DNA of 64,000 bases from Poteriospumella lacustris (lineage: Eukaryota; Sar; Chrysophyceae; Chromulinales; Dinobryaceae), in the NCBI GenBank assembly GCA_008000375.1, contig SMOI01000072.1, positions 62,001 through 126,000 on the forward strand, written 5' to 3'. Position numbers and translations under genes: made by a program. Position 1 is the stretch's first letter. Each line of letters begins with the position of its first letter. Shown here in pieces: positions 21,901 through 35,491 of this stretch. The notes beneath the pieces were generated by a model. The model was not told the origin of the DNA. It ran no database searches and worked only from the letters and a program-made list of their open reading frames with translations.

Positions 21901-24900
21901 AGCCCACAGGGCAACCGTCCGCACAACCGTCGTCACAGCCATCATCACAACCCTCTCGACAACCGACTGCTCAGCCTTCGTCACAACCGTCCTCGGTGCC
22001 CACCGATCAACCCTCAACTCAGCCGTCTTCCCAACCATCTCGACAGCCGAGCTCGCAGCCAACTCTGCAACCGTCTGGCCAGCCGAGCTCACAACCATCG
22101 GGACAGCCGTCGGGACAGCCGTCGGGGCAACCGTCAGGCCGACCGTCTTGTCAGCCATCCATGCAGCCAACCAGTCAACCGTCCTGCCAGCCAAGCTCCT
22201 GTCCGTCTGGTCAACCATCGTCGCAACCATCGTCACAGCCTTCAAGTCAGCCTACGACACAACCATCAGGACAGCCTTCGGGGCAGCCATCATCACAACC
22301 GTCAGGACAGCCTTCAGGACAGCCATCTGCTCAGCCTTCAGGACAGCCTTCAGGACAACCTTCACGTCAGCCCACAGGACAACCTTCTGGACAACCTTCC
22401 AGTAGGCCTTCCATGCAGCCCTCTCGACAACCGACTGCTCAGCCTTCGTCACAACCGTCCTCGGTGCCCACCGATCAACCTTCAACTCAGCCGTCTTCCC
22501 AACCATCTCGACAGCCGAGCTCGCAGCCAACTCTGCAACCGTCTGGCCAGCCGAGCTCACAACCATCGGGACAGCCGTCGGGACAGCCGTCGGGGCAACC
22601 GTCAGGCCGACCGTCTTGTCAGCCATCCATGCAGCCAACCAGTCAACCGTCCTGCCAGCCAAGCTCCTGTCCGTCTGGTCAACCATCGTCGCAACCATCG
22701 TCACAGCCTTCAAGTCAGCCTACGACACAACCATCAGGACAGCCTTCGGGGCAGCCATCATCACAACCGTCAGGACAGCCTTCAGGACAGCCATCTGCTC
22801 AGCCTTCAGGACAGCCTTCAGGACAACCTTCACGTCAGCCCACAGGACAACCTTCTGGACAACCTTCCAGTAGGCCTTCCATGCAGCCCTCTCGACAACC
22901 GACTGCTCAGCCTTCGTCACAACCGTCCTCGGTGCCCACCGATCAACCTTCAACTCAGCCGTCTTCCCAACCATCTCGACAGCCGAGCTCGCAGCCAACT
23001 CTGCAACCGTCTGGCCAGCCGAGCTCACAACCATCGGGACAGCCGTCGGGACAGCCGTCGGGACAGCCGTCGGGCCAACCATCATCGCAACCGTCATCGC
23101 AGCCGACGGCCCAGCCATCTGCTCAGCCGTCAGCTCTGCCTTCTGCGCAACCGTCGTACCAACCATCTTGCCAACCTTCATCGCAGCCGTCCGATCAACC
23201 ATCGTTCCAGCCATCACGTCAACCATCGTCACAACCGTCCAGTTTACCATCCACCCAACCGTCAGGTCAACCATCTTCACAACCATCGCTTCAGCCAAGT
23301 TGTCAACCTTCGGGCCAGCCTTCCACACAGCCGACTTCTTTGCCATCGTCGCAACCGACAAGCCAGCCTACGAGCCAACCTTCAATGCAACCCTCTGACC
23401 AACCCTCGGCTCAGCCATCAAGACAGCCGTCCCAGCAACCTTCCTCAATCCCATCAGCACAGCCTTCAAATCAACCCACTGTGCAGCCAAGCTCTCATCC
23501 ATCCCGTCAACCGAGTTCACAGCCATCATCTCAACCCTCTCGTGTACCAACGGCCCAGCCCACTTCCCAACCGTCGGGTCAGCCAAGTCGTCAGCCAAGT
23601 CGTCAACCCAGCACTCAGCCAACCAACCAGCCTTCTTCGCAACCCACACGCATCCCATCAATGCAACCTTCCACTCAACCCTCTTCTCAGCCCTCCGCTG
23701 TTCCTTCATCACAGCCATCCAGTCAACCGACCAAGCAGCCGTCTATGCAGCCGTCAATGCAGCCGTCCGTTCAGCCCACTCGCCAACCAAGTTCGCAACC
23801 GACCTCTCAGCCATCGAAGCAGCCATCGGGGCAACCTACCAATCAACCCTCTGGTCTACCTACTTCTCAGCCGACGCAGCAACCTTTTCAACGTCCCTCG
23901 GCGATACCTACCTCGACCCCTTCTGACCAACCCTCGTCACACCCGTCTTCACAACCGTCTTCACAGCCTTCGCGACAGCCGTCATCTCAGCCAAGTGCTC
24001 AACCCAGCTGCCAACCAAGTTGGCAACCTACAATGCAACCATCTTCTCAGCCTAGTTCTTCACCGTCACGGCAACCATCTTCTCAACCTTCGCAACAACC
24101 AACTCGACAACCGAGTGCGGTGCCTACCATGCAACCGTCGTGTCAACCATCGTGTCAACCCACTGGTCAGCCGTCGTGCCAACCCACTGGTCAGCCGTCG
24201 AGCCAACCTTCCGCCCAACCTTCATCGCAACCCACCGATCAACCCACTTCGCAGCCGACCGTTCAGCCTTCTGGACAACCCACTTCCCAGCCAACGCTAC
24301 AGCCGTCCCGGCAGCCTTCGTCCTCTCCATCATCCCAACCGACTACGCAGCCAAGTGACCAACCGTCTCGTCAGCCCTCATCAAGCCCTTCCTGTCAACC
24401 ATCCACACAGCCAAGCTCCCAACCAAGTGCTCAACCAACAAATCAGCCATCATGCCAGCCCTCCCGTCAGCCAACAGGCCAGCCATCTTCACAACCTTCG
24501 AGTCAGCCAACCACACAGCCATCTGGAATACCAAGTGGTCAGCCCTCCAATCAACCTTCTCGCCAGCCAACTTCACAACCAACTTCGAAGCCTACCCAAC
24601 AACCATCTCTTCAGCCCTCTTCGCAACCTTCCAGCCAGCCTTCATCTCAACCTTCGAGACAACCAACCGCTCAGCCATCGACTCGACCGTCGACGCAGCC
24701 AACTTGCCAACCTACCTCCCAACCGTCTGATCAGCCAACTTCGCAGCCGACAAGTCTCCCAACGGATCAGCCGTCGGTGCAGCCTTCAATGCAGCCATCT
24801 GTGCAGCCGACCTCGCAACCAACTTCACAACCCTCGTGTTGGCCCTCGCAACAGCCGTCTTCTCAGCCTTCGCGGCAGCCATCCTCACAACCGACGTCTC

Positions 24901-27900
24901 AGCCGTCCTCGCAGCCATCCTCGCAGCCATCCTCACAACCGACGGGAACCCCATCGTCCCAGCCATCAATGCAACCCACGACGCAGCCTTCTGCACAGCC
25001 AACCGATCAGCCGACTTCGCAACCATCATCAACGCCAACTTCCCAGCCATCGGCTCAACCTTCAAGTCAACCATCCATTCAACCGACGTTGCAGCCTAGC
25101 TGTCGCCCCACCAGGCAACCAAGCGCCCAGCCTTCAATGCAGCCCTCTTCTCAACCATCAATGCAGCCATCATCTCAGCCAACTGGTCAGCCCTCGTCCC
25201 AACCGTCAGCGCAACCAACTCGACAACCAACAGAGCAACCAAGTTCTTGCCCCACAGCTCAACCAAGCGCTCAACCTACGATGCAACCTTCTTCTCAACC
25301 GACGACCCTGCCGACTGGACAGCCAAGTGCCCAGCCAAGTGCCCAGCCAACTACGCAGCCTTCTGGCCAACCATCTGGTCAGCCGTCACGTCAGCCGTCT
25401 GCTCAACCGTCGAGCCAACCGTCGAGCCAACCATCAACTCAACCAACGTCACAACCTACTGGTCAGCCTTCTGGTCAGCCTTCTGGTCAGCCTTCCGGTC
25501 TACCCACCAGCCAACCGACGACTCAACCGTCAAGTCAGCCATCAGCGCAGCCATCCGCGCAACCATCCGCGCGACCGAGTGGACAACCTACAAACCAGCC
25601 CACTAGCCAACCGACTTCTGGGCCGAGTTGTCAACCAACCGCGCAGCCGTCCCAGCAACCTACGCAACAGCCTTCATCGCAGCCATCGTTGCAGCCAACC
25701 GCGCAGCCCACAATTCAACCATCGAGTCAGCCAACTTCTCAACCCTCAATGCAGCCGTCATGCCAACCCTCAAGTATACCAACCTCTCAACCAAGCACAC
25801 AACCTTCAGGGCAGCCCTCTTCCCAACCAAGCACACAACCCTCTTCACAACCCAGCGGTCAACCATCGGTTCAGCCATCCATGCAGCCCTCTGGACAGCC
25901 TTCTGGGCAACCAACTTGCCAACCTTCCTCTGACCCAACGGCGCAACCTTCTGTTCAGCCGACGACGCAACCCAGTGCACAACCATCTTCACAGCCATCG
26001 TTGCAACCTTCGGCGCAGCCGTCTTCTCAGCCGACAGCTCAGCCGAGCTGCCAGCCCACTGCGCAACCATCCTGCCAGCCTTCCAGTCAGCCCTCTGCAC
26101 AACCATCCGACCAGCCATCTTCACAGCCCACTCAGCAGCCGACTGGTCAGCCCTCCGACCAACCTACGGTTCAACCAAGCTCGCAACCGACAGTACAACC
26201 GTCGTCGCAACCCACCATGCAGCCCTCGCGACAGCCATCTTCGATACCAACATCGCAACCAACCTCGCAACCATCCACTCAGCCAACTATGCAACCGTCC
26301 TCTCAACCATCCTGCCAACCGACTGCCCAACCGACCTCACAGCCTTCCAGTGAACCAAGTGGCCAACCGAGCGCTCAGCCTTCGTCACAACCAAGCGCGC
26401 AGCCAAGTGCCCAACCTTCTGGTCAACCAACGTCGCAACCGACGGCCCAACCGTCGACTCAACCGTCGACACAACCATCGGGTCAACCGACTGCTCAACC
26501 TACGATGCAACCCAGTGGTCAGCCATCAGTTCAACCGAGTGCGCAACCATCGGCAATTCCTTCGAGTCAGCCCTCTGCGCAACCATCTTTGCAGCCTACG
26601 TCTCAGCCTTCCGTGCAACCATCTGACCAGCCAACTGGCCAGCCTACTTCACAGCCGACGGTGCAGCCAAGTGCACAGCCATCATCGCAGCCAAGTTCCC
26701 AGCCGACGGGAGTACCGTCTGGCCAGCCATCGACGCAACCTTCATCTCAACCGACGTCCCAACCAAGTGGTCAACCTTCACAACAACCTTCGACGCAGCC
26801 GTCATCGCAGCCCAGTGGCCAACCAACGTCGCAACCAACGTGCCAGCCTTCAACACAGCCCACGTGTCAACCTACGTCTCAACCCACTTCCCAGCCTTCG
26901 TCTATACCTACATCACAACCTTCTTCTCAACCCTCTTCACAGCCGTCAATGCAGCCCTCCGCCCAACCATCTGGACAGCCATCTTCGCAGCCGTCCTCAC
27001 AGCCATCGTCACAGCCCACTGATGCGCCTTCTGCACAACCTTCCAGTCAACCATCCTCGCAACCCTCATCGCAGCCATCTACTCAACCCACGAGCCAACC
27101 ATCCATACAACCATCCATGCAGCCAACCGCCCAGCCGACGATACAGCCATCTGGGCAACCAACGGCCCAACCGTCGATGCAACCTTCATCGCAGCCAACT
27201 CGGCAACCATCGTCGCAACCCTCTTCGCAACCCTCTCGACAGCCAACTGGCCAACCAACTGGTCAGCCTTCGGGCCAACCATCGTCGCAGCCCAGCGGCG
27301 ACCCAACTGGTCAGCCGTCCGCGCAACCGTCGGCTCAACCGTCCGCGCAGCCGTCTGGAGATCCCACCGGCCAGCCATCGCGACAACCGACATCTCAGCC
27401 GTCGGCGCAGCCATCGAGACAACCGTCGTCTCAACCGTCGACACAGCCATCGGTGCAGCCCAGTTTGCAGCCTTCCGTTCAACCCAGTGGACAACCCTCG
27501 TCGGCGCCGTCTCTGGGCTTGAATCCCAACTACGTCAACATCACTGCCATGCAGGTCGTGTCGTCCGACAGAAGGAGCGTTTCAGTCAAAGTGTTCTTGT
27601 TCGAGAAAGCCGCCACCGCGGTGTACTGCGCTGCGTTTGTTGCGCCATCAGTTCCTCAGACGACGGATGACATCGTCGACAGAGGAGTGGCGACTTCGGC
27701 CACAGTTCAAGCGGTCGTGTTGTCCATGACGGGGCTCATTCCAGTCACACGATACAACATCTTCTGCGCGACTGTCTCGTTGACGGGCATTGCGATGCCT
27801 TTCGCTGTGGCAAGAAATAACTCGATTTCTGCGACAACGGGCTGCTGTAAGACCATTCGAGTGTCTGTGCTCGAGGCTGTCGGCATAACTGGGCTCGAAT

Positions 27901-30900
27901 CGAGGAGCGCCCTGCAGGTGGAATTGGACTTCGCACCCTCGTCACTGATGCAGCTGACGTGGACGATGAACAACTTGTCGGCCATTCCTCTGCCGGCGTC
28001 CACGTCGCAATCAGCCTTCCCTGTCATTTTGCCCGCATTTACGGAATTCAATCGAACGACGTGGCCTCTGGCGACCAGCAGCTTCTCGATTTTTTCTGGA
28101 GGCGCCGCTGGACAGTTTCGCGTGTCGTTGAATTGTTCAGGACGAGCCTGCGCGGAGTTCTCCTTCGCGTACTTGACGCCGCGCCGCTTTGAAGTGAAGT
28201 CGACGACGAACCTCACGGGTATCCCCCCGCCGAAGGTCCAGTCAGCTCGATTCTCCGATGACGGCACCTACGTTAAGGTTCTCTTCGACCGAGCGACCGA
28301 CCGGGCTGGGTATGCGAACTATTTCTCGTGCGCCGAAGTCTTCTCGTATTCGGAGGCGGAGGCGTCAACGTGCCTCTGGGATGATTCCAGTTCGGTTCGC
28401 GTTCTGCAAGACAGCGGCGCGTGGCTCAATGTCGGGTCCAACATATCGATCTCCGCCCTCAACCAAGTCCGCATGGCGTGTCCGTCGGGCTTCTCTCATC
28501 AGCAGTGCAGCGCTCTGTCCACAGCGGAGGTGCAAGTCTTTGCTGTCGCTGCCCCGCTGAATCCGATTGAGCCGAGCCCAGAGGTTACTCTTCCCAGTGC
28601 CCAAACATCCTGCGCAGACCTCGTAGTGGATGTCTCTCAGTCGACCGGCTTCTGCGGACGCCCCTGGGCCCAGTACAAGTTCGTCGTGAAGAACAGCAGA
28701 ACCTTCAACATCTTCGCCGTCGAGGACTTTTTGAATGACCCGTCGTACTCGTTGAACCCGGCGTCCCCTGTGCCGTCGTCCTTTCTCGTTGGAGACAGCA
28801 CGTACACCATCGAAGTGACGCTGTGCAATTTCATCGGGCAGTGCGCCAAGTCGAGCTCCTCCGTGTACATCAGCAGCGGCCCGGCGGTCCTCTCCTCACA
28901 AATGCTGGGCCCGAGCTCTCTGACCATCGTGCCCAAAGACCAGGTCTTTTCGCAGGTCCAAGCCGTGATTTCCGCGTGCAACAGCCAGAGCTTCAGCCAG
29001 TACGAACTGTCGTACACTTGGGAAACTCTTCTCGCCAGCAATCGCAGCGCACTGCCGTCTGTTTCCAGTCGCAGTAACAACCCGGCGATTTACGCGTTGC
29101 CGGCGTACACGCTGCAGGCGCTCACCAGCTACATCGTCAACGCCTACGTGTCATCGCCGCAGCTGCCCGACCAAGTCGTTGTCTCGACGCTCCTGATCGC
29201 AGTGTCGAGCGACGCAGTCCACGCCAACGTCGCGGCCAGCTCCGCACAGCTTTCGCCTGGCCGATTCATCGTGGTCAACGGTTCGCTCAGCCGCGACCTC
29301 AACGTCGGCAGACGGTCGGGAGTGGCGGCGGGACTCTCGTTCGAGTGGTCGTGCGTGCAGACCCGGCCGTATTTCAGCCTGGACTGCCCCGTGCTGATGG
29401 CGTTCTCGTCGCAGTCGCCGCTGCGGAGTGAGTTCGTGAATGTCTCGGTGTCCGCTGCCGTCAACGTCACGGTGCGCATCACCCTGCGAGTTGCGTCAGG
29501 CAGTCGCACGTCCAGCGCCTTCGTGGACCTGGACGTCGTTCCTGCGGTAGCCGAGCGAAACAACATAGTTTTGTCGGTTCTTGGGGGCGACGCGCTCAAT
29601 GCGTTCACCAACCAGCGCATCACGATCGAAGGCGCAATCACGACGCAGGTGGCGGGCTGTGTGTCGACATGGTCCGTGGACGACCCGCAAGTTGCGCTCT
29701 CCAACATCAGCACATCGGCGCTCACCAACGCGGTGGGGTTCCTGTCGACGGGCTTCGTGACGAAGCTGTATCTCGTCATCCCACCGAACGCGCTGCCCGG
29801 CAGAGCAGCGCTGACTTTCTCGCTCTCCTGCGGCGACGTCTCCAGCCGCATTTTCATCTTCACCAACCAGCCGCCAGTGGCAGGGTCGTTCGCTGTTTCT
29901 CCGTCGCTCGGGCAGGCGCTGATCACGACGTTCACGTTCGCGGCCGTCCAGTGGACGGACGACGACCTGCCCCTGCTGTACGCCTTCGCCTACTACTCAA
30001 GTCCTTCCTCGTCGTACGCCACGTTTCGCGGGGGGTCGATGTCTACCTTCGCGCGCACAGTGCTGCCGACGGGCATCGCGGCGAACGTGTCGTGTCTGCT
30101 GACGATTTTCGACCGCCTCAACGCAACGGCGAAAGCGTTTCAGTTTGTTCAGCTGTCGGAAGCCAACGCGACCACCGTCGAGAAGTTCCTGACGGCGGCG
30201 TCCTTCAATCTCGGCAACCCGGACGAGACGCGCGCGGCGTTGTCTGTCGTGGGCTCAGTTCTGACTCGCGCGAACTGCACCAGTATGGTGCGCAAGTGCC
30301 GCCGTTTGAATCGGGAGCCGTGTTCGCGCGTGTCGCAGACGTGTGGAGAGTGCCGAGACGGGTATTTCGGAGAGACGGGCGATGCGAACACGGTCTGCCT
30401 CGCAACGAGCACCTTCGAGCTGCAGAAGCTCTTCGTCGCCGACTCGGTGGGCGCGTCAGCGGGGTCTGGCAACAGACGACTGCACGAAGACGACGAGGGC
30501 GAGCGTTCGGCGTTGGAGTCGGAGCGAAGGCTGACGGAGCTGAATATAAGTCTGCCCATCAGCTGTCGGTTGACGTCCGAGTGCCAGGCGATTAGTCCGT
30601 GGCTCTTTTGCCAGAGACGCGTCCGCACCTGCGGTCTCATATCGAAAACGTGCGTCAACGACTGCTCCGGGCGCGGCGCCTGTTCCTTTCACCGCGTCGA
30701 CTCAGGCGCTGAGGTGCCGCTGTGCCTGGTCAACAACGTGACTTGCGCGGCGATGTGCACCTGCCGCGAGGGCTTTTTCGGCGCCGGCTGCGAGTACGAC
30801 GCGCCTCAATGGTCGCTGCTGCAGCGGGTGTCCTCGAGCTCTCTGCAGGCCCTGCGAAACCTGACGAACGGCGACGACGTTTCCGCGGCGAACGTTAGAA

Positions 30901-33900
30901 CCTGGGTGGACGTGTTGCTGCTGCTGTCGGTCAAGGCGAACCAGCTGCGAGGGGAAGTCCTCGACGACGCGCTGGCGATCGCGGACAAATCGGTGTCCTT
31001 CTACGAGTCGCTCGGGTCGACGCTGCGGGACGATGAGTACGCGGCGCTGTTGCAGCTGGCGATGGCCGTGGACAACGTCGCGTCGGTGACCCACTTCTTC
31101 TCCGCCGATGTCAACGCGAGCGGTGTGGTCGCCAACGCGACCGCCTCGAACAACTCGTTCTTCTGGAGCCGCGGCGTCGTGGACATTGGCCAGCGCTTCT
31201 GCTCTCTGCAGGGCCGTTGGCAAGTGTCCTCCGGCACCGCTGCGGCGAACATCTTCGGAACGTTCCGTTGCTCAGTGTCGGTCGTGGACCTGACCTCGCT
31301 GGAGCCGGCGGGGTTCAACGTGAGCTCGCTCAAGACTTCCGTTGAGCTGCTGATGGGCGAAGCGCCGTCTGTGCTGACGTTTGCGTCCAGAAACAACTCT
31401 CTGGCCACCACTCAGCCGATCGTCGTCACGCTCGCGGAGTTTGCGGGCCGCGTGTACCAGAACAAGCGGTCGCTCAACTCGAACTCTCTTCTGCTGACAG
31501 TGGATGCGTCGGGCTCGCCGTACAGCCCCGCGGCGACCGCGGCGACGGGCAGCCTGAGCGATGCCGACCGCCGCCGGTATTTGGCGCACTTCATCGAGTC
31601 GGTGCAGTTCGACGTGCGCCACTTCGACCTCGTCGAGAAGTTCGCCACCGACTACGTCGTGCGCAACTTCACCTCGCTGTGCTACGGCTCGAAGGACTTC
31701 TCGCGCTACACGTATCTGTGTCAAGACTCGGGCTCCGTTCTGGTCCACGAGTGCGCCGGTCGCCGCGGCGTCCTGTTCTCGAACTGTCCGAAGCCGATTC
31801 CGGGCTGCGCCAGCATCGCCGGTCTTCTCGAGTCCACCGCGCAGGGCTTGGAAGAGGTGAGTCTGTTGCCGCTGTGCACGCTGGCGGCCTTCAACCGGTC
31901 GCACACGGTGTGCGACTGCGCCTTCTCGGAGGGCGTCGGGCGGAACTACACGGTGGCGCGGCCGGAGGACCCCAGCGAGTACTACTACTACTACGCGGAC
32001 GACGGGACCAAGTTCAACTCGACGGCCGCCAGCTTCCTCGTCGGCGGCGACTACGGCGTGGAGTTCGCAGTGGGCAACGCGTACGTGCCCTACCGCTTCG
32101 CCGACACGTTCACGGAGACCTTTCCGCCCGGCCCGTCGCCGTCGCCGTGGGTGCTCATCAGCATGTTCAGCTCCCTGTACCTCTTCCTGGTGCTCTTCGC
32201 GCTGTCGCGCGGCAAGTACCTCAACCTCGTCACGTCGATCGAGAAGAAGATCCTCGTGCAGGACCGGTGGAGCGGCGCCGCGCAGCTGGACGTCGCCTCG
32301 ACCGTCGCGTCGCCCGAACAGTTCTTCACGCGCTACATGCGCTTCGCCGGCGCTGTCTTGCCGGCGGTGTACTCGGGCGCGTCCTTCTGGCAGCGAGCGG
32401 CCAAGGAGCTGCTCTGGCACCATCGGTACCTGCAGGTCCTGCGCCGAGAGGAGGACGCCGCGTGGATGTCGAAGATCATTCGCGTGCTCGTGCGCATCCT
32501 CTTCACACACGTCGCCATCATCTTCGTGCTGGCCGTGCTCCTCGACTTCCACGTTCGCTCGGGCGAGACGCAGTGCCGCGAGCGCACCGACGAGGAGACC
32601 TGCGCGGCTCTGAAGATGCGGTTGGACTACACGCGCAGTGCCTGCGAGTGGGTCGTGGACCCGCCCCCCGTGACCATCGTCCGGCCGACGGACCTGGACC
32701 CCATCGTCATCCCCACCACGTGCAAGTTCATTCGCGACCAGTTCACCGCCGTCGGCCTGTGTGTCGCCTGCACCGGGGCGATCGTGGGCGCCAGTCTCGT
32801 CGGTCAGCTGGTGAGCTTCTTGCTGGACATGTTCGACGCGCAGTTGATCCCGTTGAAACTGCTGGCGACGAAGAAGAAGGACGCCAGCGGGGGCAGCCGC
32901 AGGAGCGACAAAGAGTCGGCGAGACGGAGTCGCGCCGAAGCGACGGATCGGCAGGGTACGGGGCCGCTGGCGAGCAGTAAGGCGAGCTGGCCCGCCAAGG
33001 TGCTGGGTCGCTTCGTCGCCGCCGCCTTCCCGAGGCGCCACAAGGTGGCGGTGGATGCCGAGCCGCAGCGCGAGGTGGTCGCCTCTCAGTACCGCCTCTT
33101 GTCTCCCGCCCTGAAGAGCGCCTACGAGGACGTGCGTCGGTTCCAAGAGGTCTACTTCGCCGTCGGAAACGTCTTCCGCTACTCGACGAAGCTCACCGAC
33201 TTTGTGCCCGAGAACCGCGTGTACTTGCGGCGCCAGCAGCAGCAGCTGCAGAGCGGCCTGCTGACGTCTCGGGCGCTGATTCAGCGGAAAGAGCGTCTGC
33301 GGCAGGCCGCCGAGGAGCCCGATGTCGTGCGGGGCGTCCTGCTCGATGCGCTGAGCAACCAGGCCATGCTGCAGTGGGTGCAGCAGGAGATGTACCAGCG
33401 CAACTCGCTGTCCGTCGACGGCATGGCCGCGGTGCGGCAGTTGGCGCAGGACCACGCGCTCGCGTGGCAAATTGTCGCGCACGCGGACCCCGGCGGCACC
33501 GGCGCGGGGACTGCATCGGCGATCGCTCTGCGAGGCGCGAACGGCGGGGGCTCGGGCGACCTGGCGGTCGACGCAGTCGTGCTGCCGTCGATGGAGAGGC
33601 GCATCAAGGAGGTGGCGCGAGAGGGCGACCAATACCTCGCCGACCTCCGCGCGATCCCCACACGGCAGCTGCACGCCGCGGTGGAGCTGCAGCACTTCTT
33701 CCTGCTGGATCTGCTGGGCACCGACTCTGCCGAGGCCACCATCTACCGCCGCAAGTTCCACGAAGACCAGCGCATCGCAACGCCTCGCTCCGAGCTGATG
33801 CTCCACGCGGCTCTCATCGCGACGGGGCTCGCGCTGCTCTTCATGATGATCTACCCCGTGCTGCTCATCACGCAGCACACGCTGAAGTGGCAGAAGCATC

Positions 33901-35459
33901 TGCTGTGGTCGGTGGCGGGCTGCGTGGCGATGGAGGTCTTCGTCCTGTCGACGCTGGACTGTCTGCTGTTCCAGCTGTGGATCCCCGGCCTCGTCTGGCA
34001 CGCCGTGCGCTATGCGCATCGCGAAGCCACGATGCACACGGCCTACGCGCTGCAGGACTTGCTGGCCGCGCGTCTGGGCGACCCCGGCGGCGGCAGTGCC
34101 TATCCGCTCACGCCGCGCTCGGTGCTGTCGTACAACGCGGCGCGGGGGTTTCATCTCTCGAACTACGTGGCCCACGCTCTGCCCGGGTCGTTCGAGGCCG
34201 CCCTGTTGGCGTTCTACCGAGACCTCCTCCCGCCCGTGCGCGACGAGCTGCGCTGGTACGAAGAGCGTCGCCGCGCCAGCCGCCCGCCGCCGTGGTGGCG
34301 TCGCCTGTGGCAGCGTTCGGCGGTGGCGCCGAGTGTCCCACCGTCGGGCGACGGCGCTGGCGTCGTGGACCTGCACGAGATCGTGACCGTCAGCCACGAG
34401 GCCGACGCTGGCCACGCGGCGGCGAGGGAGGAGCTCCGCGAGGCGGCGCTGACCAGTCGCGACGCGGCGCGCCACAAAGCCTCCCGCGGCGCCGTCGTTC
34501 CGCTGGAGCCGATCTCGGCGTACGACCGCCAGCGCCTGGTGGGCACGTCGCAAGAGCTGGCCAGTCGCCAGCGGCTGCGCTCTCGCCTCGACTCCACGCG
34601 CTCTCGTCGGGCGGCCTCCGCAGTGCAGCCAGAGCCGGTCGACGCCGTCGACGGGGCCGCTGCGGCCGACGTCTTCGTCACCCACGACGACGAGGCGGGC
34701 CTCTTCGAGCGCGAGGTGCGCGCGGTGGTGCGCGTGTTGTCCTTCGTCTTCGGCCTCGTGTACGGCGCGCTGCGCGTCGCGTACAACGCCGCGTACTTCG
34801 CGGCGGGGCTGCTCACCATCGCGCTGCACTACCGCCTGGTGGCGCTGTTCGGCAGCCGCCACGTCTCGTACGGCGCCTGGAAAACGCTCTTCGCGGTCGC
34901 CATTCCGCTGGTCGCCAGCGCCATCGCCGTGTTCCTCAGTCTGCTGCTCGCGCGCGCGGTGGCCGGCTTCGACGAGTTCAGCTACGTCCTCGTCGGCATC
35001 GGCGGCGCGCTGGGCGGCGTGCTGTTGTTCGGCGCGCTGTACCAGCACTTCATCACCGTCGACGTGCTCGACTTCCCCGTCTACGCGCTGGCGGACCGCG
35101 ACGCGGTGCACAGCGACCGCGGCCGCTTCGCGCACCTCATCGACGCGGCGCTGGTCGACGACGCCGTCTGCGCCGAGGTGGTCGCGGTGCAGAAGGACGA
35201 GCGCCGACTGCCCGCGGCGCCGCCGCTGCCGTCGCACGATCTGCAGGCGCTCGAGCGTCTGTGCGAGGACTACCAGGCGATGCGGCGCGTGCAGCGCGAA
35301 CTGGAGGCGATGCGCAGCGCGAAGGACGCGGAGGCGGCGCGCCTGCAGCAGCTGCCGGCGGAGCGCCTGGCGGTCTTCGCCGAGGACGCGGAGGACGGCG
35401 ACGAGGACGGCGACAGCGACGAGGTGGACGGCGACGGCGACGGGAGCTACAGCGACTCG

Positions 35460-35491
<32 letters not shown>

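Larger units (their letters stand above)
13119..27516 (+). repeat. About 1,200-unit 12-bp tandem array encoding PSxQ/PTxQ
   Basis: Units of 12 bp encode Pro-Ser/Thr-x-Gln, where x is most often G, S, R, T, A, C or M. The array is unbroken for about 14.4 kb with no in-frame stop and no loss of the 12-bp phase where tested. Gln alternates CAG/CAA and Ser varies TCA/TCG/TCT/AGT, so the units are diverged at DNA level while the peptide is held, which suggests selection on the protein. Cys appears in some x positions (PSCQ, PTCQ, TCVPS), offering cross-links. The Pro/Ser/Thr density suits extensive O-glycosylation or Pro-hydroxylation. Confidence 0.95.

Noticed and set aside
13105-27522. CRISPR array or satellite DNA as the explanation of the 12-bp repeats
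   Set aside because: There are no spacers or palindromic repeats. The unit keeps codon phase over 14 kb between a signal peptide and a folded ectodomain, so it is coding.
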